NCBI GenBank assembly: GCA_937129385.1
Contig: CAKZNC010000220.1
Span: 1-32,482, forward strand
From: an uncultured Bacteroidota bacterium
GTDB taxonomy: Bacteria > Bacteroidota > Bacteroidia > Bacteroidales > GCA-2748055
DNA: 32,482 nt
Reading direction: 5' to 3'
A program made the translations under genes and the position numbers. Positions 23,248 through 31,922 of this stretch are shown in pieces. Position 1 is the first letter of the stretch. The number at the start of each line of letters is the position of its first letter. The notes under the pieces are model-generated. The model did no database searches. It worked only from the letters and a program-made list of their open reading frames with translations, and was not told where the DNA came from.

Positions 23248-26091
23248 TTATTTTACGGAAGTTGAAAACATTTTAATGAGTAGCTGCTTGACTGTCTCCA
23301 GTCTGGCGGGTTTCGGCAGGTAATCATCCATACCAACAAGTACCGATTTGGCCTTGCGCTGATCATCTGCATCAGCAGACATGGCTATGATTGGTGTTTG
23401 AATCCCGTTTTTACGGATCTGTTCAGCGGCTTCGAAGCCATCAACTTCAGGCATGAACAGGTCCATGAAAATTATATCATACTCCTGCTTTTTTGTCTTA
23501 TCTATAGCTTCAGATCCATTGGGGACAATCTCTATCTCATACCCGATATTCTTAAATATCGATTGTGCCACCTTCTGGTTGATCAGGTTGTCCTCCACCA
23601 GCAATATGGAGAGATGAGCGGGCAGTGCGTTCAATATTGGCTCAATGCTCTTCTGATCCTTCAGTCCGGGAAAGATCTCCTGGATGATGTCAAAGAGCTC
23701 CTTGCTTTCGAAAGGCTCAACCAGGTAATAGTCCATGTCCAGGCGTTTGGTGATCCTGATATTACCAGGCTGATCATTGTTACTGACCATGATGGAAGGG
23801 AATAGCCCCATCAAGCCCTCCTCCTTCAGTTTATTTGCAAGCTCAAAGCCGTCATGATCCTTTTTGTCTGCAACGACAAGAATTTGGTAGAGGTCCTTTT
23901 TTACATTCAGATGATGAATCACAGTATCGATTGTGCTGCTCTGGTAGATCTTGGTTACGATGTTGATCCCAAACTGGTTAAACAGTTTATTGATACTGTT
24001 CTTCTCCGGATTTGGTTCCTTGGTTAGGTAGAGAATCGTGATCTGGTTCAGATTGTGGATTCCCTGGAAGTTGTATTTTTTCTCCTTTTTCTCGTTCGAG
24101 TATACCTCAATAGTAAAGCTGAATCGTGATCCAGGTGCCTCATCGGAGGATGAATTCCTGGCCGGGCTTTCCACCCATATCTCCCCATTCATCAACTCGA
24201 CCAGTTGTTTTGAGATTGCTGTTCCCAGACCGGTACCACCAAACTTCCGGCTCACTGATCCGCGTGATTGTGCATACGTACCGAAAATGCCTCCGATCTT
24301 ATCCTCAGGTATACCGATCCCTGTATCCTCTACCCAGAACAAGAGCTGCATTCTGCCGTTGTAGTTTTCCATAAGATCAGCCCCGATTGTGATCCGGCCC
24401 TTATCAGTAAACTTGATGGCATTGCTCACCAGGTTGGATATCACCTGCCTCAACCTGAATGGATCTCCGATCAGCTTGTCCGGCACGGATGCGGCGATCT
24501 CTGTATCAATCGGAAGTCCCTTTTCTTCTGCAAGCGGCCTGAACAGATCGATTACCAGGGAGACCTCCTCCCTGAGGCGAAACGGTATCTCCTCGAGCAT
24601 CATTTTTCCTGCCTCGATCTTGGAGAAGTCAAGGATATCATTGATGATCGTCATTAACAGGTCGGACGATTTTTTAATGATCCCGACCTTCTCCTTCACA
24701 TTGTCATCAAGTTTGGAATCCATCAGGCTGCTTACCATTCCGAGGATCCCGTTCATCGGCGTCCTGATCTCATGACTCATTGATGCAAGAAAGTCTGATT
24801 TTGCTCTGTTGGCCGCTACTTCCTGTTTCCTGGACCTTTCAATCTGGGAAACATCAATCAGCGCAATGAGCCTGAGTTCCTCGCCCCCGATCCTTGTTTG
24901 TTCTTCGACCCTGAATATCACGGTCTCACTCCCCTCCTTCTCATAATAGAGATAGTCGGAAGTATCGAGTGAATCCGTTGAATCTCGCAGAAGGAATTTA
25001 TTTGTCTGTAACAGTTGCTTGGAATATTCTTTGCCGATGAGCTTTTCCTTTTTACTGATGAACATCAATTGCTGCGCAGTGCTGTTGATATTCCTGATTA
25101 CACCGCCTGCATCCAGGATCATGATCCCCGCCGGGACCTTTTCAATGATCTGACGAAAAACAGTTTCTGACATCATCAGGCGCTCCTGGGACCGGTTTTT
25201 TCTGCGAATGATCAGCAATAGGTAGATGATCAGCAGGAGTGTAATAATAAATGCCATCATGGAAACCAGGATGTTCTGATTGATGAAGAACCTGTTGAAA
25301 TCGGTCTGGCTGGCTGTAAATACAATTCCGAGGTTCATGCCAAAAATACTCATCGGGTAGAATGCTGAATGAACTTTTTGCTTTCGCTTCCCCCCTTCGG
25401 TGATTGTATGGTTGATCAATCCGCTTGCAAAAACATCAATGCTATCACTAATCGCCGTGAGCCCACTTATCTCCATACTGTCAGGGAAATTTTCTGTCAG
25501 GATCTCCTCATCAGAGTTGATAACCCATTGCCAGGAAATGGTTTTTCCGAGCGGGTAGAACGAAAACACCTCATTTGCAAACTCATTGAAGTCCACCTCA
25601 ACAATTATGTTGCCGCTAACCTGGTCATTTTCAAAATAGGGATAATGGTAGAGGTACTTGCCATCGCTTTCAATCACCTTGTCCCTGGCATTTAGCTCCT
25701 GTTGCCTTTGCCTTGGGAATGTGTCAACGACAAATTCATCCTGGTCATTGATATACAGACCAAAATAGTTTTTATCATTGTCAAAAATAAATACGTTCGT
25801 GATCAGTTCCCTGTATTTTGAATAAAAAACCTGCAGGCTCTTCTCTCCCTGCTGCATCATCTCCGGATCGCTGAAGATGGTCGAAAACTGATACTTGTAT
25901 AATAATTTGTTCAGATCGTTCTCAAATCCTTCCAGCTGATGCTCCATATATTTTCCACACAGTGTTGTCTGCTGTTCAATTGAAGAATTGAGGAATGAGA
26001 TGAACCGCTGGTTAATATTCAGAATTGACAACAAATTCATCAATAGTAAAACAACAAGGAGTATTACGGTATAGGTGCTGACCCTTTTCAT
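23248..26091 (-). CDS. hybrid histidine kinase with pseudo-receiver and receiver domains
   Basis: 947 residues. Spans at about 8-26 and 272-295 enclose a large extracytoplasmic Cache-like domain (about 30-268). Then PAS (about 308-420), HisKA with [15 protein letters not shown] (phospho-acceptor His440), HATPase (NLVSNAIKF 553-561, DTGIG 589-593, GTGLG 619-623), a degenerate receiver (about 683-805) and a full receiver (about 827-943) with VEDN, the phospho-acceptor Asp877 in MDLFMP and Lys927 in LPKPA. The first receiver has Val where the phospho-acceptor Asp should be and Glu in place of the conserved Lys (VEPF), so it cannot carry the usual phosphorylation. No DNA-binding output is attached, so phosphate must pass on to another protein. 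It is 65 bases downstream of rsgA and 7 bases before the AIM24-like gene. Confidence 0.93.
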   Translation of the reverse strand: MKRVSTYTVILLVVLLLMNLLSILNINQRFISFLNSSIEQQTTLCGKYMEHQLEGFENDLNKLLYKYQFSTIFSDPEMMQQGEKSLQVFYSKYRELITNVFIFDNDKNYFGLYINDQDEFVVDTFPRQRQQELNARDKVIESDGKYLYHYPYFENDQVSGNIIVEVDFNEFANEVFSFYPLGKTISWQWVINSDEEILTENFPDSMEISGLTAISDSIDVFASGLINHTITEGGKRKQKVHSAFYPMSIFGMNLGIVFTASQTDFNRFFINQNILVSMMAFIITLLLIIYLLLIIRRKNRSQERLMMSETVFRQIIEKVPAGIMILDAGGVIRNINSTAQQLMFISKKEKLIGKEYSKQLLQTNKFLLRDSTDSLDTSDYLYYEKEGSETVIFRVEEQTRIGGEELRLIALIDVSQIERSRKQEVAANRAKSDFLASMSHEIRTPMNGILGMVSSLMDSKLDDNVKEKVGIIKKSSDLLMTIINDILDFSKIEAGKMMLEEIPFRLREEVSLVIDLFRPLAEEKGLPIDTEIAASVPDKLIGDPFRLRQVISNLVSNAIKFTDKGRITIGADLMENYNGRMQLLFWVEDTGIGIPEDKIGGIFGTYAQSRGSVSRKFGGTGLGTAISKQLVELMNGEIWVESPARNSSSDEAPGSRFSFTIEVYSNEKKEKKYNFQGIHNLNQITILYLTKEPNPEKNSINKLFNQFGINIVTKIYQSSTIDTVIHHLNVKKDLYQILVVADKKDHDGFELANKLKEEGLMGLFPSIMVSNNDQPGNIRITKRLDMDYYLVEPFESKELFDIIQEIFPGLKDQKSIEPILNALPAHLSILLVEDNLINQKVAQSIFKNIGYEIEIVPNGSEAIDKTKKQEYDIIFMDLFMPEVDGFEAAEQIRKNGIQTPIIAMSADADDQRKAKSVLVGMDDYLPKPARLETVKQLLIKMFSTSVK

Positions 26092-26156
26092 TGAACCTTC
26101 AGATGCAGTTTAAAAAGTTGAGCATTAAAAATACATATTTATCCTTAAGTACACTT

Positions 26157-27083
26157 TTATTTACGGTATTTATCACCCATATCATCCAGGAGATCCAGGT
26201 AATTTAGATACCTTGATTCACTGATCTTATCACTGACCACGGCTTCGATCACAGCACAACTGGGCTCATTTACATGCATGCAGTTGTGAAATTTACAGTC
26301 CTTACTGAAATAGAAGATCTCCGGGAAAAAATGAAAGAGCTCCTCCTTATCGATATCAACCATCCCAAACCCTTTGATACCGGGGGTGTCGATGATCCTG
26401 GTTTCGGGCATTGGAAAATACATTTCAGCATAGGTAGTTGTGTGCTGACCCGCTTTGCTGGATTCTGATATTTCCCGTGTCTTCAGACCCAATGCAGGAT
26501 CCAGGAAATTCAATAATGTTGATTTACCCACACCGGAGTTTCCGGTGATGACGGTGGTTTTTTTACTGAACAGGTCGTACAGGAGCTTCACGTTAGATTT
26601 TGTATGAAGCGAGATCGAAAGGGCATCATACCCGATTTTTTTGTAGAGCCTGATCAGCGTATTCATCTCTTCTGTCTCCTGGGCACTGTAGATGTCTGTC
26701 TTGTTAAAAAGCAGGACCACGGGGATCCTGAAAGCCTCAGCAGATACCAGGAACCTGTCGATAAAGGCAAGGTGCGTACGTGGTCGGGAGAGGCTGATCA
26801 TCAGTACAGCCTGATCGATGTTTGAGGCGATCAGCTGGTACTCCCGGGATAGATTTGCCGACTTTCGGATGATATAATTCCTGCGTTGTGAAATGTCTGT
26901 GATCACACCTGATTCCTCATCGTTCATCTGGAAATTCACCGTGTCACCCACTGCCACAGGATTAGTGGCCCTGATACCCCTGATCCGGTAGGTCCCCCTG
27001 ATCTTGCATGGTATCTTTTCTCCCTCACTGCTCAGGACATAATACCAGCTCCCTGTTGATTTTATTACCAGCCCTTTTTTCAA
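26157..27083 (-). CDS. rsgA: ribosome small-subunit-dependent GTPase
   Basis: 308 residues. RsgA binds the 30S subunit late in assembly and hydrolyses GTP to leave it. Domain order is the circularly permuted one: an OB fold (about 1-70), G4 NKTD (127-130), G1 GNSGVGKS (181-188), G3 DTPG (232-235), and a C-terminal zinc site with Cys263, Cys268, His270 and Cys276. Length is normal. The ATG is followed by MKKGLVIKSTGSWYYV, the expected first OB strand. It is transcribed in the same direction as the sigma/anti-sigma pair upstream, with a 95-base gap that may hold its own promoter, although none could be fixed. Confidence 0.96.
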   Translation of the reverse strand: MKKGLVIKSTGSWYYVLSSEGEKIPCKIRGTYRIRGIRATNPVAVGDTVNFQMNDEESGVITDISQRRNYIIRKSANLSREYQLIASNIDQAVLMISLSRPRTHLAFIDRFLVSAEAFRIPVVLLFNKTDIYSAQETEEMNTLIRLYKKIGYDALSISLHTKSNVKLLYDLFSKKTTVITGNSGVGKSTLLNFLDPALGLKTREISESSKAGQHTTTYAEMYFPMPETRIIDTPGIKGFGMVDIDKEELFHFFPEIFYFSKDCKFHNCMHVNEPSCAVIEAVVSDKISESRYLNYLDLLDDMGDKYRK

Positions 27084-27178
27084 TTGATAATTTTGGGCTA
27101 ATTTAATTAAAGATGTGGAAGTAGCCCCGGCTTATGGCTGAAACATCGATTGTAACTATGCATTCTAAGTTGACCGGT

Positions 27179-28255
27179 CTATTCATCTCTTGAGATGGGA
27201 GCGGTAAAGTTGAGGATTCGTGATTTGAACCTGATGCCGGAAATTGCACCATCCTCGTCCCTGCTTGCCATGATCTGGGCATCTGTTCCTGTAATCCGGT
27301 TCAGCTCTTTGAGCCCGGAATTGGCCAGGGTGACAATCGTGACCTCCTCATCTCCGATCATCTCAGTGGCTCTGCGGGCCTGGTGCCGCGCAAGTTCCAG
27401 TGCCGAGAGGGAGCCCCTGTTGATCGAAGGCGGTGCAATGGGTACCGGCCTCAGCCTGTCATATGGCTGATCAAACGGATCGCTATGCAGGGCTCCTTTC
27501 AATTGTACACCTGCTATCCGCACAGGCTTGTCCTCATTGCTGCTTTTATTTTCAGTGTCGTTCTCCTCTTCCACGATTGAATTTACAGGCTTTTTATATG
27601 TTGATTCAGGTACGGGGTTGCTGGTTTTCCTGATCACATTCAATGTAGGGGATACTGTCTTCCGGGCTTCCTGCTGCCCAGAATTCTCCTCCCCTTCCTT
27701 TTTCTCCTCAACCGGATCTGCAACTGCAGCAATTTCAGGTGTGGGTTCATTGACAACTGGTCCGAAGAAGATCATCAATAATATTGCGGCAGCCGCAGCA
27801 ACAGAGATCCAAACACCTGGCACCAGTTTACGGCTGCGCTCTTTAATAAGCTTCTCCTTATGCGGGTATGAGATCTCTTCCCGAATGAGCTTTGTCGACT
27901 GGAAGGTCCTGAATCCGGTTCTCTTTTCGGGATTTGCTTCTAAAAATGTCTCCAGGTTTTTCCTCTCCGTGGGCCCCAGATCATTTTCCAGGTAAGCCAC
28001 ACAGTACATCTCAAAGTTGGCTTCGGATACCTGCACTCCAGGCCCCGGAAACTCCTTTTTTAATCCTTCGCGACCGGGATATTCAATTTGATCCGGTGGA
28101 AGTGCGCTGATGGAAAAGGCATTCAGTTCCTCCTCAAGATCCGGGTTAAATTTCAGGAATCTGAAAAGCATCTCCTCCTGCTCCCCAGAGAGTGTTCCCT
28201 CGGTGTAATCAAGAAAATATGTTTCATAATTGTCCCTGTTGATCTTCATAACCAT
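27179..28255 (-). CDS. anti-sigma-like membrane protein with duplicated N-terminal module
   Basis: 358 residues (ATG 28255, or ATG 28249, starting MKINRDNYE). Two similar cytoplasmic segments occur in tandem: residues 9-47 (NYETYFLDYTEGTLSGEQEE) and 80-118 (NFEMYCVAYLENDLGPTERK), both with the pattern N-[YF]-E-x-Y-x-x-x-Y-x-E-x-x-L. A single span follows (about 148-166), then a disordered Glu/Pro/Ser-rich region and a small C-terminal domain of about 100 residues outside the membrane. It starts 4 bases after the stop of the ECF sigma gene, so an anti-sigma role is inferred from position, topology and the module, not from a zinc-binding ZAS motif, which is missing. The sensed signal is unknown. 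Confidence 0.72.
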   Translation of the reverse strand: MVMKINRDNYETYFLDYTEGTLSGEQEEMLFRFLKFNPDLEEELNAFSISALPPDQIEYPGREGLKKEFPGPGVQVSEANFEMYCVAYLENDLGPTERKNLETFLEANPEKRTGFRTFQSTKLIREEISYPHKEKLIKERSRKLVPGVWISVAAAAAILLMIFFGPVVNEPTPEIAAVADPVEEKKEGEENSGQQEARKTVSPTLNVIRKTSNPVPESTYKKPVNSIVEEENDTENKSSNEDKPVRIAGVQLKGALHSDPFDQPYDRLRPVPIAPPSINRGSLSALELARHQARRATEMIGDEEVTIVTLANSGLKELNRITGTDAQIMASRDEDGAISGIRFKSRILNFTAPISRDE

Positions 28256-28259
28256 GATC

Positions 28260-28745
28260 TTAAATAATGTTTTCCATGCGGACCAGGTATTTTTTCAGGC
28301 TTACCCTACCCCTGTATATGTATACCTTTACTTGTGATTCAGTGAGCCCTGCAATGTGCCCGATCTCCTCATAGGAATAACCCTCATAATCTCTTAACAA
28401 TATTACTGTTCGCTGTACTTCAGGAAGAAGGTTCAATGCATCCTGCAGCACCTCCCCAAGATCGGTATACTGGTCGCTGTGCCTGGGAACATTCTCACCG
28501 TTTTCTCCAAGTTCTGTTATTCTCCTGTTCTTCCGCAAAATATCGAGCATTGTGTGGTACCCGGTCGTAAACAGGTATGATTTAACTTTTGTGCCATCCA
28601 CATCATCAAGCTTCATCCATAGCTTTTCAAAAGACTCCTGTACCACATCCTGCGCCAGTGCTTCGTCCCGACAGTTTTTCAGGACAAATCTGTACAAATT
28701 ATCAGCATACTCTTCAACTGCCTTATTATACGCGTCTACTGTCAT
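28260..28745 (-). CDS. ECF-type RNA polymerase sigma factor
   Basis: 161 residues with region 2 (about 8-75; DVVQESFEKLWMKL and the strand-opening segment KSYLFTTGYHTMLDILRKNRR) and region 4 (about 105-158; LPEVQRTVILLRDYEGYSYEEIG, recognition helix LTESQVKVYIYRGRVSLKK). This is the short two-domain ECF form that directs RNA polymerase to a dedicated regulon. It lies directly upstream of a membrane anti-sigma-like gene, as expected. A TAATTTTG box about 60 bases upstream of the ATG could be its housekeeping promoter. Regulon not deducible from the window. Confidence 0.93.
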   Translation of the reverse strand: MTVDAYNKAVEEYADNLYRFVLKNCRDEALAQDVVQESFEKLWMKLDDVDGTKVKSYLFTTGYHTMLDILRKNRRITELGENGENVPRHSDQYTDLGEVLQDALNLLPEVQRTVILLRDYEGYSYEEIGHIAGLTESQVKVYIYRGRVSLKKYLVRMENII

Positions 28746-28804
28746 TTAATTCAAGGTTCCGGTGTTATGACGATCAAGTTTATAAAAAGTTACAGCAATG
28801 AACA

Positions 28805-28812
28805 CAAAATTA
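28805..28812 (-). promoter_or_regulatory. candidate -7 box of the sigma/anti-sigma operon
   Basis: The minus strand reads TAATTTTG, an exact TAnnTTTG. A poor -33 match (TTTC, 28835-28832) lies 19 bases upstream. The leader to the ATG at 28745 would be about 55 bases. Confidence 0.4.
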
Positions 28813-28962
28813 TAATTTCGGGATCGGCAGTGAAAGTTAGTACAATTCAGGTATACAACAGGTAATAAATTCCAGAAAGAGGCAGGTAGGTCACATGCTT
28901 ACCAAAGGAGGTGGCTGCAAAACATGAATTTACATTGAGCTTAAAATGTGCACAATAGGACA

Positions 28963-28985
28963 TTTCCTGGAAAATTTCCTGGAAA
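28963..28985. promoter_or_regulatory. two tandem dyads upstream of the TetR promoter
   Basis: TTTCCTGGAAA occurs at 28963-28973 and again at 28975-28985. Each copy is a dyad (TTTCC/GGAAA) around a central T, and the repeat period is 12 bases. They end just before the -33 region (TTG near 28990) of the TetR operon promoter, so they may be sites for a second regulator. Confidence 0.5.
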
Positions 28986-29013
28986 AAACTTGACAATGCA
29001 AATGCTATTGTAT

Positions 29014-29021
29014 TATCTTTG
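29014..29021 (+). promoter_or_regulatory. -7 box of the TetR operon
   Basis: TATCTTTG exactly matches TAnnTTTG. A TTG at 28990-28992 is in the -33 range. Transcription would start near 29027, inside the operator palindrome, leaving a leader of about 15 bases to the ATG at 29043. Confidence 0.6.
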
Positions 29022-29037
29022 ACCGAACGTTCAGTCA
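29020..29037. promoter_or_regulatory. TetR-type operator
   Basis: TGACCGAACGTTCAGTCA is an 18-base palindrome with one mismatched pair (C/A at the fifth position from each end), around GAACGTTC. GAC-GAACGTTC-GTC dyads are typical of sites bound by TetR/AcrR dimers. It overlaps the end of the -7 box and the likely start site, so binding should repress the operon. Confidence 0.78.
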
Positions 29038-29042
29038 TAAAA

Positions 29043-29645
29043 ATGCCAAGGACCAAAGAACAATACAAAGAGATAAGGAGTGAACGAAAGTCACTCATCA
29101 TGCGTACAGCACTGGAACTGTTTGCAAGGGAGGGTTATGGTCATGTATCCATCTCGATGCTTTCCAAAAAAGCAGGAATTTCCAAAGGATTGATGTATAA
29201 CTATTTCCCCGGCAAAGAGGCCTTGCTGAAGGAGATCCTCAAAGAGGGAGTTGCGGAGGTAAAGAAGTCGCTGGATCCGGATCACGACGGGGTGCTCACA
29301 ACTTCTGAATTCGAGTTGTTCATCAGGAGGACCTTTCAGCTCATGCGGGACAACCGGGAGTTTTACACAACCTTTTTCGGACTGGTGGTGCAGCCAAATG
29401 TAAAGGCCCTATTAAAGGAGAGCGCATTTGTTTCATTCATGGACAGCTATTTCGGACTTTTCGAGGCCTATTTCAGTGAGATGGGATTTGAAGATCCCTT
29501 GCTTGAAGTTTTTCAACTCTCTGTATCCCTGGAAGGTTTCGGGATCATGATGATGTACTATGATGACCTGACTGATATCCCAGAAGAATTGTTTCGAAAA
29601 TATGAAGAACGAATCATTGCAACCTATACAAAACCGAAATCATGA
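29043..29645 (+). CDS. TetR/AcrR-family repressor
   Basis: 200 residues from ATG 29043 (MPRTKEQYKEIR); the frame could be read from further upstream only through the operator. The N-terminal HTH is RTALELFAREGYGHVSISMLSKKAGISKGLMYNYFPGKEALLKEIL-like, residues about 19-64, with the recognition helix ISKGLMYNYF. The C-terminal helical ligand domain (about 75-200) is poorly conserved, so the inducer cannot be named. Its promoter carries a matching palindrome, indicating autoregulation. Its stop overlaps the start of the LolA-like gene by 4 bases (ATGA), so it controls at least the following genes of the operon. Confidence 0.92.
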   Translation: MPRTKEQYKEIRSERKSLIMRTALELFAREGYGHVSISMLSKKAGISKGLMYNYFPGKEALLKEILKEGVAEVKKSLDPDHDGVLTTSEFELFIRRTFQLMRDNREFYTTFFGLVVQPNVKALLKESAFVSFMDSYFGLFEAYFSEMGFEDPLLEVFQLSVSLEGFGIMMMYYDDLTDIPEELFRKYEERIIATYTKPKS

Positions 29646-30403
29646 AGAGGAATAGTTTTTTGATGCAGCTTTTATTAATCGTATTGTCGTTCAACCTAAA
29701 CGGACAGGAGCCAACAGCCAAACAGATTATTGAGAAGGCAGACGACAAATTTACTGGTGAGAAATCATCAGTGTCAGTGATGTCAATGACCATTGTCCGC
29801 CCCGCCTGGGAAAGAACAGTCGAATTCAAAAGCTGGACGGAGGGGTCGGAAAAGTCTCTTACACTGATTACCGGGCCGGCAAGTGAAAAAGGTCAGTCCT
29901 TCCTGAAGCGCGGAAATGAAATGTGGAGCTGGAACCCTTCAATCAGCAGGCTGATCAAACTTCCCCCTTCAATGATGTCACAGGGATGGATGGGGTCTGA
30001 TTACTCCAATGACGACATTTTAAAAGAGTCATCCATTGTAAGAGACTACCACCACAAGATCGTGGGTGAAGAGACCCTTGAGGGACGTCTCTGCTATAAA
30101 ATAAGGTTGGAAGCAAAGGAGAATGCTGCAGTGATATGGGGACACCAGGTGAGGTGGATCGACAAAGAGGATTTCATTTTCCTGAAAGCAGAAATGTATG
30201 ATGTGGAAGGTTACCTGATCAGGACAGAACTGGCCGGCGATGTGCAGCTAATGGATGGTCGAAAGATACCTACACGGATCGAGTTGATCCCCGAAGAAGA
30301 AGAGGGTCACAAAACCATTTTGAAGATCAGGGAGATCCGGTTTAATGAGGACATCCCGGACAGTTTCTTCTCTCAGCAAAACATGAAGCGTGTCAGGTCA
30401 TGA
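29642..30403 (+). CDS. LolA-like outer-membrane lipoprotein-sorting family protein
   Basis: 253 residues with a signal peptide (about 1-21, ending FNLNGQ) and the COG2834-type LolA-like fold: KQIIEKADDKFTG, MTIVRPAWERTVEFKSWTEG, SFLKRGNEMWSWNPSISRLIKLPPSMMSQGWMGSDYSNDD-like central region (about 85-125), and RTELAGDVQLMDGRKIPTRIEL. The MSQ.WMGSD(Y/F)SNDD signature is characteristic of the periplasmic LolA-like proteins that accompany exporters (RND or ABC), distinct from canonical LolA. It probably shuttles a lipid or lipoprotein between the inner-membrane permeases encoded downstream and the outer membrane. The substrate is unknown. Translationally coupled to the TetR gene. Confidence 0.85.
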   Translation: MKRNSFLMQLLLIVLSFNLNGQEPTAKQIIEKADDKFTGEKSSVSVMSMTIVRPAWERTVEFKSWTEGSEKSLTLITGPASEKGQSFLKRGNEMWSWNPSISRLIKLPPSMMSQGWMGSDYSNDDILKESSIVRDYHHKIVGEETLEGRLCYKIRLEAKENAAVIWGHQVRWIDKEDFIFLKAEMYDVEGYLIRTELAGDVQLMDGRKIPTRIELIPEEEEGHKTILKIREIRFNEDIPDSFFSQQNMKRVRS

Positions 30404-30496
30404 ATACTTACCGGACCTCAGATCGCTCACCGGGAACAATGTTTACAGGATTGGTTCCCCGTATAACAAACAGGAAAACAATGAAAATATCGCATC

Positions 30497-31912
30497 ATGA
30501 ACAATATTAAACTGGCGTGGAAAAATCTCTGGAGAAACAGGCGACGTACGCTGATCACGGCCGCTTCGGTCTTTTTTGCCGTTTTCTTTGCGCTCTTCTT
30601 CCGGTCTCTTCAGCTGGGTTCTTATGATCACATGTACAAAAATGCCATCGAATCATACAGCGGATACCTGCAGATCCAGCAGGAGGATTGGTGGAACGAC
30701 AAGACCATTGACAATTCATTCCGTTACACAGATTCTCTGAACGAGCGGATCCTTGACGACAAGAATGTGACGGGAACGATTCCCCGATTCGAATCCTTTG
30801 CCCTTGCATCGAGCGGTCCGAACACCAAGGGGGTGATGGTACTGGGCATTGATCCTGAAAAGGAGCAGCGATTGTCGAAGGTGAAAGACAAAAAGGTAAA
30901 ATTCCTGCTTACCGCCAAGGCCGTGGAGAAGATCTGCGAAGATGAAAATCTGCCACAAAAAACCCGTGATATGGCAGATAAGGTCGAAGGCAATGCTTAC
31001 TCAACGGTCGACCGCTTCCTCAGTGACCTTTCTCTTGATCCTGGCAGGCGGGATGAATTTCTTCCGATCCTGGAATCATATGCAGGGTTTCAAAATGGGG
31101 CTATACAGAAAGGCGAGCCCGGCGCGTGGATCGGTTCGGGATTGTCGGATTACATGGAACTTGATATCGGTGACACCCTCGTATTAATCAGCCAGGGCTA
31201 TCATGGAACAACTGCTGCCGGGAAATATGAAGTGAAGGGGCTGATAAAGCAGCCCACCCCCGAGCTGGACAACAAGGTCGTCTATCTCCCCGTAGACATT
31301 GCCAGGCAATTATTTAACGCCGACGGTATGTTGACCTCTATTGCACTCGATCTTAAGAACACCGATGACAAAGCCATTCGTGAAACCTCCATCCGGCTAA
31401 GTAAGGTAATCCCCGGATCGACCAGGATGATCGACTGGAGGGAGATGAATGAAATTATGATCCAGCAGATGGAGGCCGATAATAAAAGCGGCATGATTAT
31501 GATCGGAATCCTCTACCTGGTCATCGCATTTGGTGTTTTTGGGACAGTGTTGATGATGACCGCAGAACGGAAGCGTGAATTCGGGGTACTCGTTGCCATT
31601 GGCATGCAAAAAACGAAACTGGCATCGATCATCTCACTGGAGATGCTCTATATCGGGCTCCTGGGGATACTTGGAGGTATGCTGGTGGGTGCGATCGGAA
31701 TTACCATCGGGGTCTCCAACCCGATTGTTTTTAAGGGAGAGATGGCCCTGATATTTGAAGAATACGGGATGGAACCCAAACTTGTATTTGCCGGTGTAGG
31801 GACCTATTTTCTGTGGCAATCCTTCATTGTGGGACTCATGGTACTGATCTCAATTGTACATCCGGTAAGAAAAATCCTGGGTCTTGAAGTTGTAAACGCT
31901 CTCAGAGCATAA
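30497..31912 (+). CDS. FtsX/MacB/LolC-type ABC transporter permease
   Basis: 471 residues. N-terminal AWKNLWRNRRRTLITAASVFFAVFFALFF gives the first span (about 17-40) after a basic cytoplasmic start. A large periplasmic domain (about 41-325) contains the MacB_PCD-like segments TGTIPRFESFALAS and VMVLGIDPEKE. Three more spans follow (about 328-352, 375-405 and 428-455). This four-span topology with a big periplasmic loop is that of lipoprotein-releasing and MacB-type mechanotransmission permeases. It lies 93 bases after the LolA-like gene and 10 bases before a second permease of the same type, so the transporter is likely a heterodimer like LolC/LolE. The ATPase is not in the window and probably follows. 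Confidence 0.9.
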   Translation: MNNIKLAWKNLWRNRRRTLITAASVFFAVFFALFFRSLQLGSYDHMYKNAIESYSGYLQIQQEDWWNDKTIDNSFRYTDSLNERILDDKNVTGTIPRFESFALASSGPNTKGVMVLGIDPEKEQRLSKVKDKKVKFLLTAKAVEKICEDENLPQKTRDMADKVEGNAYSTVDRFLSDLSLDPGRRDEFLPILESYAGFQNGAIQKGEPGAWIGSGLSDYMELDIGDTLVLISQGYHGTTAAGKYEVKGLIKQPTPELDNKVVYLPVDIARQLFNADGMLTSIALDLKNTDDKAIRETSIRLSKVIPGSTRMIDWREMNEIMIQQMEADNKSGMIMIGILYLVIAFGVFGTVLMMTAERKREFGVLVAIGMQKTKLASIISLEMLYIGLLGILGGMLVGAIGITIGVSNPIVFKGEMALIFEEYGMEPKLVFAGVGTYFLWQSFIVGLMVLISIVHPVRKILGLEVVNALRA

Positions 31913-31922
31913 ACATGAAAAG

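Noticed and set aside
27528-27995. Plus-strand open frame of 155 codons opposite the anti-sigma-like gene
   Set aside because: Ser/Phe-rich mirror of the other strand's disordered region; no promoter or family signature.
28990-29016. Sigma-70-like promoter TTGACA ... TATTAT before the TetR gene
   Set aside because: The spacer is only 15 bases; the overlapping TAnnTTTG box fits Bacteroidota promoters better.
30432-30459. Hairpin GGGAAC/GTTCCC between the LolA-like and permease genes as a terminator
   Set aside because: A 6-base stem with a long loop and no T-run; the genes on both sides look like one operon.
30439-30510. 23-codon frame (MFTGLVPRITNRKT...) before the first permease
   Set aside because: Very short, overlaps the permease start and has no supporting signal.
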